A stretch of DNA of 64,000 bases from Pseudomonas sp. BP8 (GTDB taxonomy: Bacteria > Pseudomonadota > Gammaproteobacteria > Pseudomonadales > Pseudomonadaceae): assembly GCF_017875955.1 (NCBI RefSeq), contig NZ_JAGINK010000001.1, forward strand, positions 935,001-999,000. The letters are read 5' to 3'. The translations under genes and the position numbers were made by a program. The notes under the pieces were generated by a model, which had not been told where the DNA came from, did no database searches, and worked only from the letters and a program-made list of their open reading frames with translations. This document shows positions 8,907 to 18,076 of this stretch, one piece after another (position 1 is the stretch's first letter; each line of letters begins with the position of its first letter).

Positions 8907-9092
8907 AATTATGGGGGGTAGATCACGGTCTTGGGGCGCGCGATGATACCGGAGTTGCTCAATTTGTGAACAACCTTTTGCCCGATTCTGCATCTGGGCA
9001 TGAAAACTGCGAACAGGAACTGTCAGTCCCTGTCGAAGGGTCTAGTCTGAACAATCTCCCTCTGCTTTCGTCAACTTGCTCGAGGATGCCGC

Positions 9093-11543
9093 ATGTCCCA
9101 GGAACCCAAAGCACGTGACGCCGAGGTGGCCGATTTTCGTGCCGCTGTATTGGCCAAGCTGACCTACGCGGTCGGCAAGGACCCGGAGCACGCCTTCGAT
9201 CATGACTGGTTCGAAGCCATTGCCCTGGCCGCTCGCGACCACATGGTCGATCACTGGATGGATCACACCCGACAGGCCTATCGACGCAGCCAGAAGCGCG
9301 TCTATTACCTCTCTCTGGAATTTCTCATTGGCCGCCTGCTGTTCGACAGCCTGAGCAACCTCGGCCTGCTCGACATCGCCCGCGAAGCCTTGGATGGGCT
9401 GAACGTCGACCTTGAAAGGATCCGCCTGCTCGAGCCCGACGCGGCGCTGGGTAACGGCGGCCTCGGCCGGTTGGCGGCGTGCTTCATGGAGAGCATGTCG
9501 ACCCTGGGTATCGCCGCCCACGGCTACGGCATCCGTTATGAGCACGGGTTGTTCCGCCAGGCGGTGGTCGATGGCTGGCAGCAGGAGCAGACCGAGAACT
9601 GGCTGGACTTCGGCAACCCGTGGGAGTTCGAGCGGGCCGAGGTGATCTACCCGATCAGCTTTGGCGGCAGCGTCGAAACCGTGCAGGACGCCACTGGCCA
9701 GCAACGTCAGGTCTGGTGGCCCGGCGAAACCGTGCGGGCGGTAGCCTACGACACGCCGGTGGTCGGCTGGCGCGGCGCCAGTGTCAACACCCTGCGCTTG
9801 TGGCGCGCGCGCGCCCTGGAAGAGCTGCACCTGGAGCGCTTCAATGCCGGCGATCACCTCGGCGCGGTGGCCGAAGTGGCGCGGGCAGAGAGCATCTCGC
9901 GGGTTCTGTATCCGGCCGACAGCACCGAAGCCGGGCAGGAGCTGCGCCTGCGCCAAGAGTACTTCTTTGTTTCCGCCTCGCTGCAGGATCTGCTGCGCCG
10001 TCACCTGAACATGCACAAGAGCCTGCTTAACCTGCCTGACGCAGCGGCGATTCAGCTCAATGACACCCATCCTTCGATCGCGGTGGCCGAGCTGATGCGG
10101 CTGCTGGTCGACCAGCATGAAATCCCTTGGGAAAAGGCCTGGGAGGTGACCGTCGGCACGCTGGCCTACACCAACCACACCTTGCTCCCCGAAGCCCTGG
10201 AAACCTGGCCGGTGGCCCTGATGGAGCGCATGCTGCCGCGGCACATGCAGATCATCTACCTGATCAATGCCTACCATATCGATGCCCTTCGGGCTAAGGG
10301 CCAGCACGATTTCGACGTGCTGCGCGCGGTGTCGCTGATCGAAGAAGACAACGGCCGTCGGGTGCGCATGGGCAACCTAGCGTTTCTCGGTTCGCACAGC
10401 GTCAATGGCGTCTCGGCGCTGCACAGCAAACTGATGAAGAGCACGGTGTTTGCCGAGCTGCACAAGCTCTACCCGGAGCGTATCAACAACAAGACCAACG
10501 GCATCACCTTCCGCCGCTGGCTGTACCAGGCCAACCCGCAACTGACCGGCATGCTCATCGAGGCCTTGGGCATCGAGGTGCTCGATGATTCGGAAACGCG
10601 CCTGGTCAACCTTGCGCCGTTCGCCGACAAGCCGGCGTTCCGCAAGCAGTTCGCCGCCCAGCGCCTGCACAGCAAGCGGGCCTTGGCCAGCATCATCCAG
10701 GATCGCCTGGGGGTTACGGTCAACCCTGAGGCGATGTTCGACGTGCAGGTCAAACGCATCCACGAGTACAAGCGCCAGTTGCTCAACCTGCTGCACACGG
10801 TTGCCTTGTACCAGGCGATTCGCGCCGAGCCGAGTACCGACTGGGTGCCACGGGTGAAGATCTTTGCTGGCAAGGCTGCCGCCAGCTATCACCAGGCCAA
10901 GTTGATCATCAAGCTGACCAACGATATCGCTCGGGTGGTCAACAACGATCCGACCGTGCGTGGCCTGCTCAAGGTGGTGTTCCTGCCCAACTACAACGTC
11001 AGCCTGGCCGAGAGCATCATTCCGGCGGCGGACCTCTCCGAGCAGATCTCCACGGCAGGCTACGAGGCTTCCGGGACCAGCAACATGAAGTTCGGCCTCA
11101 ATGGCGCGCTGACCATCGGTACTCTCGATGGCGCCAACGTCGAGATGTGCGAACAGGTCGGTGCCGAGAACATGTTCATCTTCGGCCTGACCGCGCAGCA
11201 GGTGGAAGCGCGCAAGCGGGCCGGCGACTTTGGTGCAAATGTGGCGATTGCCGACTCGCGCCGCCTGCGGGATGTGCTCGAGGCGATTCGCGGCGGGGTG
11301 TTCTCGCCGGATGATCCGTCGCGCTATGTGCAACTGGTCGATTCGCTGGTCGACCATGACCGCTTCCTGTTGTGCGCCGACTTCGACGCCTACTGGGATG
11401 CCCAGCGCCGGGTCGAGGCACTCTGGCACACGCCGCAGGAATGGTGGCGTGTGGCTGTGCTCAACACCGCGCGAATGGGCTGGTTCTCGTCGGACCGGAC
11501 CATTCGTGAATATGCCACCGACATCTGGAAGGCGCTGGATTAG
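9093..11543 (+). CDS. glgP: Glycogen/alpha-glucan phosphorylase
   Basis: The 816-residue enzyme releases glucose 1-phosphate from alpha-1,4-glucan ends using pyridoxal phosphate. The PLP-binding lysine is Lys666 in GTSNMKFGLNGALTIG, and the N-terminal half has the typical LGNGGLGRLAACFMES signature. Length and motif order are those of bacterial GlgP/MalP. The start ATG follows GAGGATG-type ribosome binding sequence 5 bases away. It is separated from other glycogen genes, which are not in this window. A GGGGCGC/GCGCCCC hairpin lies just after the stop (11551-11567). fbp begins 170 bases later on the same strand. Confidence 0.97.
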   Translation: MSQEPKARDAEVADFRAAVLAKLTYAVGKDPEHAFDHDWFEAIALAARDHMVDHWMDHTRQAYRRSQKRVYYLSLEFLIGRLLFDSLSNLGLLDIAREALDGLNVDLERIRLLEPDAALGNGGLGRLAACFMESMSTLGIAAHGYGIRYEHGLFRQAVVDGWQQEQTENWLDFGNPWEFERAEVIYPISFGGSVETVQDATGQQRQVWWPGETVRAVAYDTPVVGWRGASVNTLRLWRARALEELHLERFNAGDHLGAVAEVARAESISRVLYPADSTEAGQELRLRQEYFFVSASLQDLLRRHLNMHKSLLNLPDAAAIQLNDTHPSIAVAELMRLLVDQHEIPWEKAWEVTVGTLAYTNHTLLPEALETWPVALMERMLPRHMQIIYLINAYHIDALRAKGQHDFDVLRAVSLIEEDNGRRVRMGNLAFLGSHSVNGVSALHSKLMKSTVFAELHKLYPERINNKTNGITFRRWLYQANPQLTGMLIEALGIEVLDDSETRLVNLAPFADKPAFRKQFAAQRLHSKRALASIIQDRLGVTVNPEAMFDVQVKRIHEYKRQLLNLLHTVALYQAIRAEPSTDWVPRVKIFAGKAAASYHQAKLIIKLTNDIARVVNNDPTVRGLLKVVFLPNYNVSLAESIIPAADLSEQISTAGYEASGTSNMKFGLNGALTIGTLDGANVEMCEQVGAENMFIFGLTAQQVEARKRAGDFGANVAIADSRRLRDVLEAIRGGVFSPDDPSRYVQLVDSLVDHDRFLLCADFDAYWDAQRRVEALWHTPQEWWRVAVLNTARMGWFSSDRTIREYATDIWKALD

Positions 11544-11550
11544 CGCCAGT

Positions 11551-11567
11551 GGGGCGCATCGCGCCCC
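11551..11567 (+). terminator. Short hairpin after glgP
   Basis: A 7-bp GC stem (GGGGCGC/GCGCCCC) with a 3-base loop starts 8 bases past the glgP stop. There is no T tract, so termination function is uncertain. Confidence 0.4.
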
Positions 11568-11712
11568 CAATCGATGGCCGGCCGTGCGTCCAATGAACTC
11601 ACCCCCCATTCCACCGTCTGATCCGCCATGCCAACCGCATTCGCTCGCTAGGCCGCACCAGTCCCTGTAAACTGCGGGGGTTTTTCTCCCTCTATCCTTT
11701 TCGGAGCCATAC

Positions 11713-12723
11713 ATGTCCCGCGTTACCCTGAGTCGCTATCTGATTGAGCAGACCCGCAGCAACAATACCCCTGCCGATCTGCGCTTCCTGATCGAAGTGG
11801 TGGCGCGTGCGTGCAAGGAGATCAGCCACAACGTGTCCAAGGGCGCCCTGGGCGGTGTGCTGGGCAGCATGGGCACTGAAAACGTGCAGGGCGAGGTGCA
11901 GAAGAAACTCGACGTGATCTCCAACGAGATCCTGCTCGAAGCCAACGAATGGGGCGGCCACCTGGCCGGCATGGCGTCCGAAGAAATGGACAATGCCTAC
12001 CAGATCCCAGGCAAGTACCCGAAAGGCGCCTACCTGCTGGTATTCGACCCGCTCGACGGCTCTTCGAACATCGACGTCAACGTCTCGGTCGGTACCATCT
12101 TCTCGGTCCTGCGTTGCCCGAACGAGTACCTGAGCCAGAACGAAACCCTCAACGAAAACGCCTTCCTCCAGCCAGGCACCGAGCAGGTTGCCGCCGGTTA
12201 TGCGATCTACGGCCCGCAAACCATGCTGATCCTGACCCTGGGCAATGGCGTCAAGGGCTTCACCCTGGACCGTGAACTGGGCAGCTTCGTCCTGACCCAC
12301 GAAAACATCCAGGTGCCGGAAACCACCGCCGAGTTCGCCATCAACATGTCCAACCAGCGCCACTGGGAAGCCCCGGTACAGCGTTACGTGGGCGAGCTGC
12401 TGGCGGGTGAGACCGGTCCGCTGAAAAAGAACTACAACATGCGTTGGATCGCCTCGATGGTGGCCGACGTACACCGCATCCTGACCCGTGGCGGCCTGTT
12501 CATGTACCCGCGCGATTCTCGCGAGCCGAGCAAGCCGGGCAAACTGCGCCTGATGTACGAAGCCAACCCGATGTCGTTCATCATCGAGCAGGCTGGCGGC
12601 GCCTCCACCAACGGTTACCAGCGCATCCTCGACATCCAGCCAGACAGCCTGCACCAGCGCGTGTCGGTGATTCTCGGCTCGAAGGAAGAGGTGGAGCGCG
12701 TCACCGCGTACCACAAGGAGTAA
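11713..12723 (+). CDS. fbp: Fructose-1,6-bisphosphatase class I
   Basis: This enzyme removes the 1-phosphate from fructose 1,6-bisphosphate, the committed step of gluconeogenesis, which pseudomonads need on organic acids. The 336-residue sequence has the metal-binding motif [20 protein letters not shown] (about 115-135), the acidic [11 protein letters not shown] segment and a C-terminal GGASTNG substrate loop, all as in class I enzymes. It starts at an ATG after CGGAG. The DUF924 gene begins only 3 bases after its stop, so the two are probably co-transcribed. Confidence 0.97.
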   Translation: MSRVTLSRYLIEQTRSNNTPADLRFLIEVVARACKEISHNVSKGALGGVLGSMGTENVQGEVQKKLDVISNEILLEANEWGGHLAGMASEEMDNAYQIPGKYPKGAYLLVFDPLDGSSNIDVNVSVGTIFSVLRCPNEYLSQNETLNENAFLQPGTEQVAAGYAIYGPQTMLILTLGNGVKGFTLDRELGSFVLTHENIQVPETTAEFAINMSNQRHWEAPVQRYVGELLAGETGPLKKNYNMRWIASMVADVHRILTRGGLFMYPRDSREPSKPGKLRLMYEANPMSFIIEQAGGASTNGYQRILDIQPDSLHQRVSVILGSKEEVERVTAYHKE

Positions 12724-12726
12724 GTC

Positions 12727-13323
12727 ATGCTCGCACCTTGGCAGCCTTTGCTGGAGTGGTGGTTCGGCCCGGGCAAGAGCCCGCAGGCCGTGGCTGACGA
12801 GAAGAGCACGCTGTGGTTTGGCAAGCATCATGACGACGAGGCGCGCGAGCGCTTCGGCGATCTGTGCGCGCAGGCCCTGGCGGGCGGTCTCGATGAGTGG
12901 CAACAGAGCCCGCAGGGCTGGCTTGGCCTGATCCTGTTGCTTGACCAGTTGCCACGCATGATCCATCGCGACACGCCCTTGTCGTTCGAGGGTGACCGGC
13001 GCGCACAAGTCGTCGCGATGCAGGGTTTGCAGAAAGACTGGGACTACCAGCTGCTGCCGATCCAGCGCGTGTTCGTGCTGCTGGTGCTGGAGCATGCCGA
13101 GGTGCTGGACTGGCAGAACCTGAGCGTCGAGCGTTATCAGATGTTGCTCGATGAACAGCCGGAGGCGAGTCGCCGCTTGTTCGAAGGCTTCCTCGATTAT
13201 GCCGAACAGCACCAGCGGGTGATTGCCCGGTTCGGCCGTTTCCCGCATCGCAACTTGATGCTGGGTCGGCCGAGTACCAGCGAAGAGATGGATTTCCTGC
13301 TCGAGCCTGGCTCCAGGTTCTGA
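12727..13323 (+). CDS. DUF924 family protein
   Basis: A 198-residue, mostly helical protein. The N-terminal WWFG(PGKSPQAV), LILLLDQLPRMIHRDTP and the central helix MQGLQKDWDYQLLPIQRVF are characteristic of DUF924, a TPR-like fold of unknown role. It starts with ATG 3 bases after fbp, using a ribosome site (AAGGAG) that lies inside the fbp stop region, which suggests translational coupling. No signal peptide or membrane segment is visible. Function cannot be stated. Confidence 0.85.
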   Translation: MLAPWQPLLEWWFGPGKSPQAVADEKSTLWFGKHHDDEARERFGDLCAQALAGGLDEWQQSPQGWLGLILLLDQLPRMIHRDTPLSFEGDRRAQVVAMQGLQKDWDYQLLPIQRVFVLLVLEHAEVLDWQNLSVERYQMLLDEQPEASRRLFEGFLDYAEQHQRVIARFGRFPHRNLMLGRPSTSEEMDFLLEPGSRF

Positions 13324-13340
13324 TTGCTGGAGTGGCGGTG

Positions 13341-13428
13341 CCGGCCTCTTCGCGGGGCAAGCCCGCTCCTGCAGGTGATGCAGCGCTGCGCAACCTGTAG
13401 GAGCGGGCTTGCCCCGCGAAGAGGCCGG
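13341..13428. repeat. Inverted pair of family-A REPs
   Basis: Two facing REP copies (CCGGCCTCTTCGCGGGGCAA and complement) lie between the convergent DUF924 gene and chemoreceptor remnant, about 20 bases after the former and 10 bases before the latter's stop. They could stabilise or end both transcripts. Confidence 0.9.
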
Positions 13429-13439
13429 CCCTGTAACCA

Positions 13440-13978
13440 TCAGATCCTGAAGCTGCCCACCAGCTGCTTCAAGCGATCGACCTGCTGCGACAGGTCATTG
13501 CAGGCACGCAAGGTGCTCTGCAGGTTGTGCACGCCCTGCTGATTCAGCGTATTGATCTCGGTGATGTCGACATTGATCGACTCGACCACGGCCGTCTGTT
13601 CTTCGGTGGCGGTGGCCACCGACTGGTTCATGCCGTCGATCTCGCCGATTCGCTGGGTCACGCTGCCCAGCCGCTCGCCGGCCTGGTTGGCGATGCCAAC
13701 GCTCTGCTCACTCTGCTGCTGGCTCTGGTTCATGGTGCTCACCGCCATTTGCGCACCAGCCTGCAGCTCTTCGATCAGGCGCTGCACCTGCTGCGCCGAC
13801 TCCTGCGTGCGATGGGCGAGGTTGCGCACCTCGTCGGCCACCACGGCAAAACCGCGCCCGGCCTCACCGGCACGTGCCGCTTCGATCGCGGCATTGAGCG
13901 CGAGCAGGTTGATGCCGCTGCTCAGCTCGAGAATCTGGCCAGCAGGATCTTGTGGCTGAACTTGAGGTTGTTGGTCAT
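13440..13978 (-). pseudogene. Deleted methyl-accepting chemotaxis protein remnant
   Basis: On the minus strand the ATG at 13978 encodes [14 protein letters not shown], the conserved opening of many Pseudomonas chemoreceptors. The next bases jump directly, in another frame, into the middle of the signalling domain ([20 protein letters not shown], then [14 protein letters not shown]) and on to a normal C-terminus ending [10 protein letters not shown]. The start frame meets a stop after 18 codons. The periplasmic sensor, both membrane segments, the HAMP domain and the front of the signalling domain (probably over 350 residues) are missing. The join lies at about 13935-13945. The remaining C-terminal half of the signalling domain is intact, but without the start it cannot make a receptor. 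Confidence 0.88.
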
Positions 13979-14206
13979 TGAAGAGTCTGCGCGAAGCACG
14001 TCGAAGGGGAGGTGGCGGCAAGCAGCCGCACTGCTGGCAACTGTGTCGACGTGCGCGGGTAAAACATTAATCGGTTAACCCCAGGCGACCAATGGCATGG
14101 CCTGAACGCATTGTCTGCACGCGGGGCACGGAACCGAGGAGGCTTTTCGCCTTCTAAGGTCTCCGCAGGCCTCTCGCCTGATGCCCATCTCCAGGAGTGT
14201 CCCGTC

Positions 14207-14461
14207 ATGTCGTTGCGTTCCCTCGCCCTGTTGTCCTTGTGCGTGTTTCTGACCGCTTGCAGCAAGATCAACCAGGAAAACTATTCCAAGCTCAAGGCCG
14301 GTATGAACAAGGCCGAGGTCGAGCAACTGCTCGGCACGCCGACCGAGTGCTCCGGCGCGTTGGGCATGAGCAGCTGTACCTGGGGCGACGAGAAGAGCTT
14401 TATCAGCGTGCAGTACGCCGCAGAGAAGGTGCTGATGTACTCCGGGCAGGGCCTCAAATGA
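14207..14461 (+). CDS. Small lipoprotein, DUF3862/SmpA-like
   Basis: An 84-residue precursor with a signal peptide ending in the lipobox LTAC, so it should be lipid-anchored (no Asp at +2; outer membrane likely). The mature part (YSKLKAGMNKAEVEQLLGTP, then an SSCTWG turn) resembles the small DUF3862/BamE-like fold, in which a helix-turn-helix packs on a three-stranded sheet. The ATG at 14207 follows CCAGGAG at 9 bases. Its stop overlaps the start of the next gene (ATGA), so it forms an operon with the lipocalin. Confidence 0.82.
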   Translation: MSLRSLALLSLCVFLTACSKINQENYSKLKAGMNKAEVEQLLGTPTECSGALGMSSCTWGDEKSFISVQYAAEKVLMYSGQGLK

Positions 14462-15030
14462 GGCATCTGAGTTTACTGGTGGGGTTGTGCCTGGCGCTCG
14501 TGTTGAGCGGCTGTGCTACGAGCGGCAGCGACGCATTGGCGCCCAATACCGCTGGCCCGGTGAACCTCAAGCGCTACCAGGGCAAGTGGTACGAGCTGGC
14601 GCGCCTGCCAATGTACTTCCAGCGCGACTGCGCGCAGTCCGAGGCGCATTACAACGCCAAGCCGGACGGTACCCTTGGCGTGCTCAATCGCTGTCGCATG
14701 CTTGACGGTGAGTGGATTCGCGCCGAAGGCAGCGCCCGGCCGCAAGAGGTGGGGCATACCGACAAGCTGTGGGTCGAGTTCGACAACTGGTTCACGCGCC
14801 TGGCGCCGGGCGTGGCCAAAGGTGAGTACTGGGTGCTCTATGTCGACTCGCGCTACCGCACGGCGCTTGTCGGCAGCCCTGATCGCAAATACCTGTGGAT
14901 ACTCTCGCGCACGCCGTCGCTGCCGGCCTGGGAGCGTGAGAATCTGCTGGCCAAGGCGCGTCAGCAGGGCTATGACACCAATCGGCTGATCTGGCGGGTT
15001 TCTGATCGGGATATCGCTGCCCGGCATTGA
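14458..15030 (+). CDS. Outer-membrane lipocalin (Blc-type)
   Basis: The 190-residue precursor starts with a lipoprotein signal (LSGC at residue 18 region). The lipocalin signature is GKWYELARLPMYFQRDC with the invariant Gly-x-Trp, followed by the strand RCRMLDGEWIRAEGSARP and the YWVLYVDSRYRTALVGSPDR hairpin. Bacterial Blc lipocalins bind lysophospholipids or fatty acids and are expressed under envelope stress. The start codon overlaps the preceding lipoprotein stop by ATGA, so translation is coupled. The length is normal for the family with signal peptide. Confidence 0.93.
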   Translation: MRHLSLLVGLCLALVLSGCATSGSDALAPNTAGPVNLKRYQGKWYELARLPMYFQRDCAQSEAHYNAKPDGTLGVLNRCRMLDGEWIRAEGSARPQEVGHTDKLWVEFDNWFTRLAPGVAKGEYWVLYVDSRYRTALVGSPDRKYLWILSRTPSLPAWERENLLAKARQQGYDTNRLIWRVSDRDIAARH

Positions 15031-15037
15031 GGTTGCT

Positions 15038-15110
15038 ATCGCGGGGCAAGCCCTCTCCCACGCAACGTCCTGGTTCGACAGGTTGCGTGGGAGCGGGCTT
15101 GCCCCGCGAT
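15038..15110. repeat. Inverted pair of REP-like elements
   Basis: Facing copies of ATCGCGGGGCAAGCC...CTCCCACGCAAC and complement lie between the convergent lipocalin and hutF genes. The outer segment reads GTTGCGTGGGAG rather than CCTGTAGGAG, so this pair is a variant of family A. Confidence 0.85.
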
Positions 15111-15131
15111 GACGTTGCATCAGCCAGCCGA

Positions 15132-16496
15132 TCAATCCAGCAATTGGCGCACTACCTCAATGAACGCCCGGCCACTGTCATCTTCTTGCGCATGCCGCCC
15201 ATGGCGCACCACCCACTGCCCATTGACCATCACATCACGCACCTGGCGGTCGCCTCCGGCAAACAGCCAGCGATTGAGAACGGCGTCATCTTCAGCCGTC
15301 GCGATGTACGGATCCTGTCCGTCCAGCACCAGCCAGTCGGCCCGTTTGCCCACCGCCAGTTCGCCCACCGCCTGCCCCAGCGCCTGCGCGCCGCCGGCGA
15401 GCGCCGCGTCATACAGGGTTCTGCCCACCATCGGCTGGTCACCTCGGTATAACCGGTTGCGCCGCTGATCGCGCAGGCGCTGGCCATATTCCAGCCAACG
15501 CAGCTCTTCGACCACGCTCAACGACACATGGCTGTCCGAACCAATCCCCATGCGCCCGCCCTGCGCCAGGTAGTCCACCGCCGGGAAGATGCCATCGCCC
15601 AGGTTGGCCTCGGTCGTCAGGCATAGCCCGGCCACGGCACCACTGCGCGCCATCGCGCTGACTTCATCGGGGTGCGCGTGGGTGGCGTGCACCAGGCACC
15701 AGCGCGAATCGACTTCGACGTGCTCGTACAACCACTGCAGCGGGCGTCGACCGCTCCAGGCCAGGCAATCGTCGACCTCCTTCTGCTGCTCGGCGATATG
15801 GATATGCACCGGGCAGTCCTGGTCGGCGTTCGCCAGCACCTCGGCGATCTGCGTCGGAGTGACCGCGCGCAAGGAGTGGAAGCACAGCCCCAGACGTTGC
15901 GCCGGCTGCTTGCTCAGCACCGGCTTGAGCTGCTGCTGCAGGCGCAGGTACTGCTCGCTGGAATTGATGAAGCGCCGTTGGCCGTCGTTGGGCGCCAGGC
16001 CGCCAAAACCGGCGTGGCTATACAGCACGGGCAGCAGCGTCAGGCCAATCCCGGCACTCGCCGCCGCGGCGCTGATGCGCAGGGACAGTTCGCCCGGATC
16101 GGCATAGGCCTGGCCCTCGCGGTCGTGGTGCACATAATGGAATTCGGCCACCGAGGTATAACCGGCCTTGAGCATCTCGATATACAGCTGACGGGCGATG
16201 ACCTGCAGCTGTTCTGGGCTGATCCGGCCGACCAGCCGGTACATCAGGTCGCGCCAGGTCCAGAAACTGTCGTTGGGGTTGCCGGCCACCTCGGCCAGTC
16301 CCGCCATGGCCCGTTGAAACGCGTGCGAATGCAGGTTAGGCATGCCCGGCAGCAGCGGGCCGGCCAGGCGCTCGGCGCCGTCGGCCGAAGCATCGGCCTG
16401 GATGCTCGACAGTCGACCAAGGGCGTCGACTTCGAGGCGGACGTTGCGCGCCCAGCCGCTGGACAGCAGTGCGCGCTCGGCGAAAAAGACGGACAT
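15132..16496 (-). CDS. hutF: Formimidoylglutamate deiminase
   Basis: HutF converts N-formimino-L-glutamate to N-formyl-L-glutamate and ammonia, the branch of histidine breakdown used by pseudomonads; HutG then finishes the pathway. The 454-residue protein is an amidohydrolase with the metal motif NLHSHAFQRAMAG near residue 58, the HIHIAEQ strand, HATHA and IGSDSHVS, which together supply the zinc ligands and catalytic acid. It is divergent from hutC, and the 109-bp gap contains a HutC palindrome. A Crc/Hfq-type AACAAGAA motif abuts its ribosome site (AGGAAA), suggesting repression on preferred carbon sources. Confidence 0.95.
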   Translation of the reverse strand: MSVFFAERALLSSGWARNVRLEVDALGRLSSIQADASADGAERLAGPLLPGMPNLHSHAFQRAMAGLAEVAGNPNDSFWTWRDLMYRLVGRISPEQLQVIARQLYIEMLKAGYTSVAEFHYVHHDREGQAYADPGELSLRISAAAASAGIGLTLLPVLYSHAGFGGLAPNDGQRRFINSSEQYLRLQQQLKPVLSKQPAQRLGLCFHSLRAVTPTQIAEVLANADQDCPVHIHIAEQQKEVDDCLAWSGRRPLQWLYEHVEVDSRWCLVHATHAHPDEVSAMARSGAVAGLCLTTEANLGDGIFPAVDYLAQGGRMGIGSDSHVSLSVVEELRWLEYGQRLRDQRRNRLYRGDQPMVGRTLYDAALAGGAQALGQAVGELAVGKRADWLVLDGQDPYIATAEDDAVLNRWLFAGGDRQVRDVMVNGQWVVRHGRHAQEDDSGRAFIEVVRQLLD

Positions 16497-16511
16497 GTGG
16501 GGGATTTCCTG

Positions 16512-16519
16512 TTCTTGTT
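16512..16519 (-). promoter_or_regulatory. Crc/Hfq-type motif at the hutF translation start
   Basis: On the minus strand AACAAGAA fits the AAnAAnAA catabolite-activity motif and lies directly upstream of the AGGAAA ribosome site of hutF. Crc/Hfq binding at such positions blocks translation in pseudomonads. Confidence 0.6.
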
Positions 16520-16521
16520 AG

Positions 16522-16540
16522 CTTGTATATACATATACAG
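16522..16540. promoter_or_regulatory. HutC operator in the hutF-hutC intergenic region
   Basis: CTTGTATATACATATACAG contains the perfect palindrome TGTATATACA and closely resembles the site upstream of hutU (CTTGTACATACAAG). HutC proteins of pseudomonads bind such TGTA-rich dyads until urocanate releases them. It lies between the divergent hutF and hutC genes and could control both. Confidence 0.75.
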
Positions 16541-16605
16541 GCGTTTGCCTGCCCGGTAAACTCCGGCAAGCTACCGCTCATTCAAACCGTACAAGGACCA
16601 AAGCC

Positions 16606-17352
16606 GTGCCGACACCTCCTGTCTCCGCGCTGGTTGCCCCGATGGGCGAAGGGCCGGCGCCGCTCTACGCCCGGGTCAAGCAGATGATCATCCAGCAGAT
16701 CGAAAACGGCAGCTGGCCGCCGCATCATCGCGTGCCGTCCGAGAGCGAACTGGTCAGCCAGCTGGGCTTCAGCCGCATGACCATCAACCGTGCGCTGCGT
16801 GAATTGACCGCCGATGGCTTGCTGGTGCGCATGCAGGGCGTGGGCACCTTTGTCGCCGAACCGAAGAGCCGCTCGGCGCTGTTCGAGGTCAATAACATTG
16901 CCGACGAGATCGCCAGCCGTGGCCACCAGCATAGCTGCCAGGTGATGGTGCTCGCCGAAGAGGCCGCGGGCTCCGAGCGCGCGCTGGCGCTGGACATGCG
17001 CGAGGGCCAGCGGGTGTTCCACTCGCTGATCGTGCATTACGAGAACGGCGTGCCGGTGCAGATCGAAGACCGCTACGTCAACGCCGCGATTGCCCCGGAT
17101 TACCTGCAGCAGGACTTCACCCGGCAGACGCCTTACGCCTACCTGTCCCAGGTCGCCCCGTTGACCGAGGGCGAGCACGTGGTCGAGGCGATTCTCGCCG
17201 AACCTGAAGAGTGCCGCCTGTTGCAGATCGAGCGCGGCGAGCCGTGCCTGCTGATCCGCCGTCGGACCTGGTCCGGCCGCCAGCCGGTGACGGCCGCGCG
17301 GTTGATTCATCCCGGTTCCCGTCATCGCCTGGAAGGACGCTTCAGCAAATGA
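16606..17352 (+). CDS. hutC: Histidine utilisation repressor, GntR/HutC family
   Basis: A 248-residue transcription factor with an N-terminal winged helix (PLYARVKQMIIQQIENGSWP, then SESELVSQLGFSRMTINRAL) and a C-terminal UTRA effector domain (about 95-240) that in HutC binds urocanate. It represses the hut genes and its own. The start is GTG at 16606 with AAGGA nine bases before. Its stop overlaps the hutD start (ATGA). The operator at 16522-16540 lies just upstream. Confidence 0.95.
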   Translation: MPTPPVSALVAPMGEGPAPLYARVKQMIIQQIENGSWPPHHRVPSESELVSQLGFSRMTINRALRELTADGLLVRMQGVGTFVAEPKSRSALFEVNNIADEIASRGHQHSCQVMVLAEEAAGSERALALDMREGQRVFHSLIVHYENGVPVQIEDRYVNAAIAPDYLQQDFTRQTPYAYLSQVAPLTEGEHVVEAILAEPEECRLLQIERGEPCLLIRRRTWSGRQPVTAARLIHPGSRHRLEGRFSK

Positions 17353-17921
17353 GCCAGTTGCAGGTGTTGCGTGCCAAGGATTATCCGCGCATGCCGTGGA
17401 AGAACGGCGGCGGGTTTACCGAAGAGATCACCCGCGATGCCGGCGATGGGCTGGAAGGCTTCGGCTGGCGCCTGTCGATTGCCGATATCGACGAGTCTGG
17501 CGGGTTTTCCAGTTTTGCCGGTTATCAGCGGATTATCAGTGTGCTGCAGGGCGATGGCATGCGTTTGCTGGTCGACGGCCAGCTCAGCCGGCCGCTGCTG
17601 GCGTTCGATGGGTTCGCCTTTGCGGGTGAGAGCCAGGTCAGTTGCAAGCTGCTGGGCGGATCGATTCGGGATTTCAATCTGATCTATGCACCGCAGCGGT
17701 ATCGGGCGCGGTTGCAGTGGCTGGATGGCAGCAGTCGGCTGTTCAGCTCGGCGTCGACGGTGTTGGTGTTTGCTGCGGGTAAGCATGTTGAGGTGGCGGT
17801 GAGCGGGCATGAGCCGCAGAGCCTAGGGTTGTACGACTGCTTGCAGGTGCAGGGCAATGACGGTTTGCTCGGGCTGGAGGTGCACGGGCGGTTCTGTCTG
17901 GTTGAGCTGACTGCGCGCTGA
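17349..17921 (+). CDS. hutD: HutD family protein
   Basis: A 190-residue cupin-like protein found in hut operons. The N-terminal PRMPWKNGGGFTEEI is the family signature, followed by WRLSIADIDESGGFS. HutD has been proposed to limit the level of hut activity, perhaps by binding formylglutamate; no enzyme activity is established. The ATG overlaps the hutC stop by four bases, so the two are translationally coupled. A long REP palindrome follows and may separate hutCD from the hutU operon. Confidence 0.93.
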   Translation: MSQLQVLRAKDYPRMPWKNGGGFTEEITRDAGDGLEGFGWRLSIADIDESGGFSSFAGYQRIISVLQGDGMRLLVDGQLSRPLLAFDGFAFAGESQVSCKLLGGSIRDFNLIYAPQRYRARLQWLDGSSRLFSSASTVLVFAAGKHVEVAVSGHEPQSLGLYDCLQVQGNDGLLGLEVHGRFCLVELTAR

Positions 17922-17934
17922 GATTCAAGCATTT

Positions 17935-18036
17935 GGGGCCGCTACGCGTCCCATCGCGGGACAAGCCCGCTCCTACAAGGGTCAACGCCATCCTGTAGGA
18001 GCGGGCTTGCCCCGCGATGGGGCGCTTAGCGGCCCC
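17935..18036. repeat. Inverted pair of REPs with extended outer arms
   Basis: GGGGCCGCTA...CGCGGGACAAGCCCGCTCCTAC and its inverse, ending TAGCGGCCCC, form a palindrome of about 100 bases between hutD and the hutU promoter. The extended GGGGCCGCT outer arm also occurs in the family-B pairs of this window. Confidence 0.88.
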
Positions 18037-18076
18037 GGCAGTTCCAGCACAGGTACAATTATTTCGGTTGTCCATG

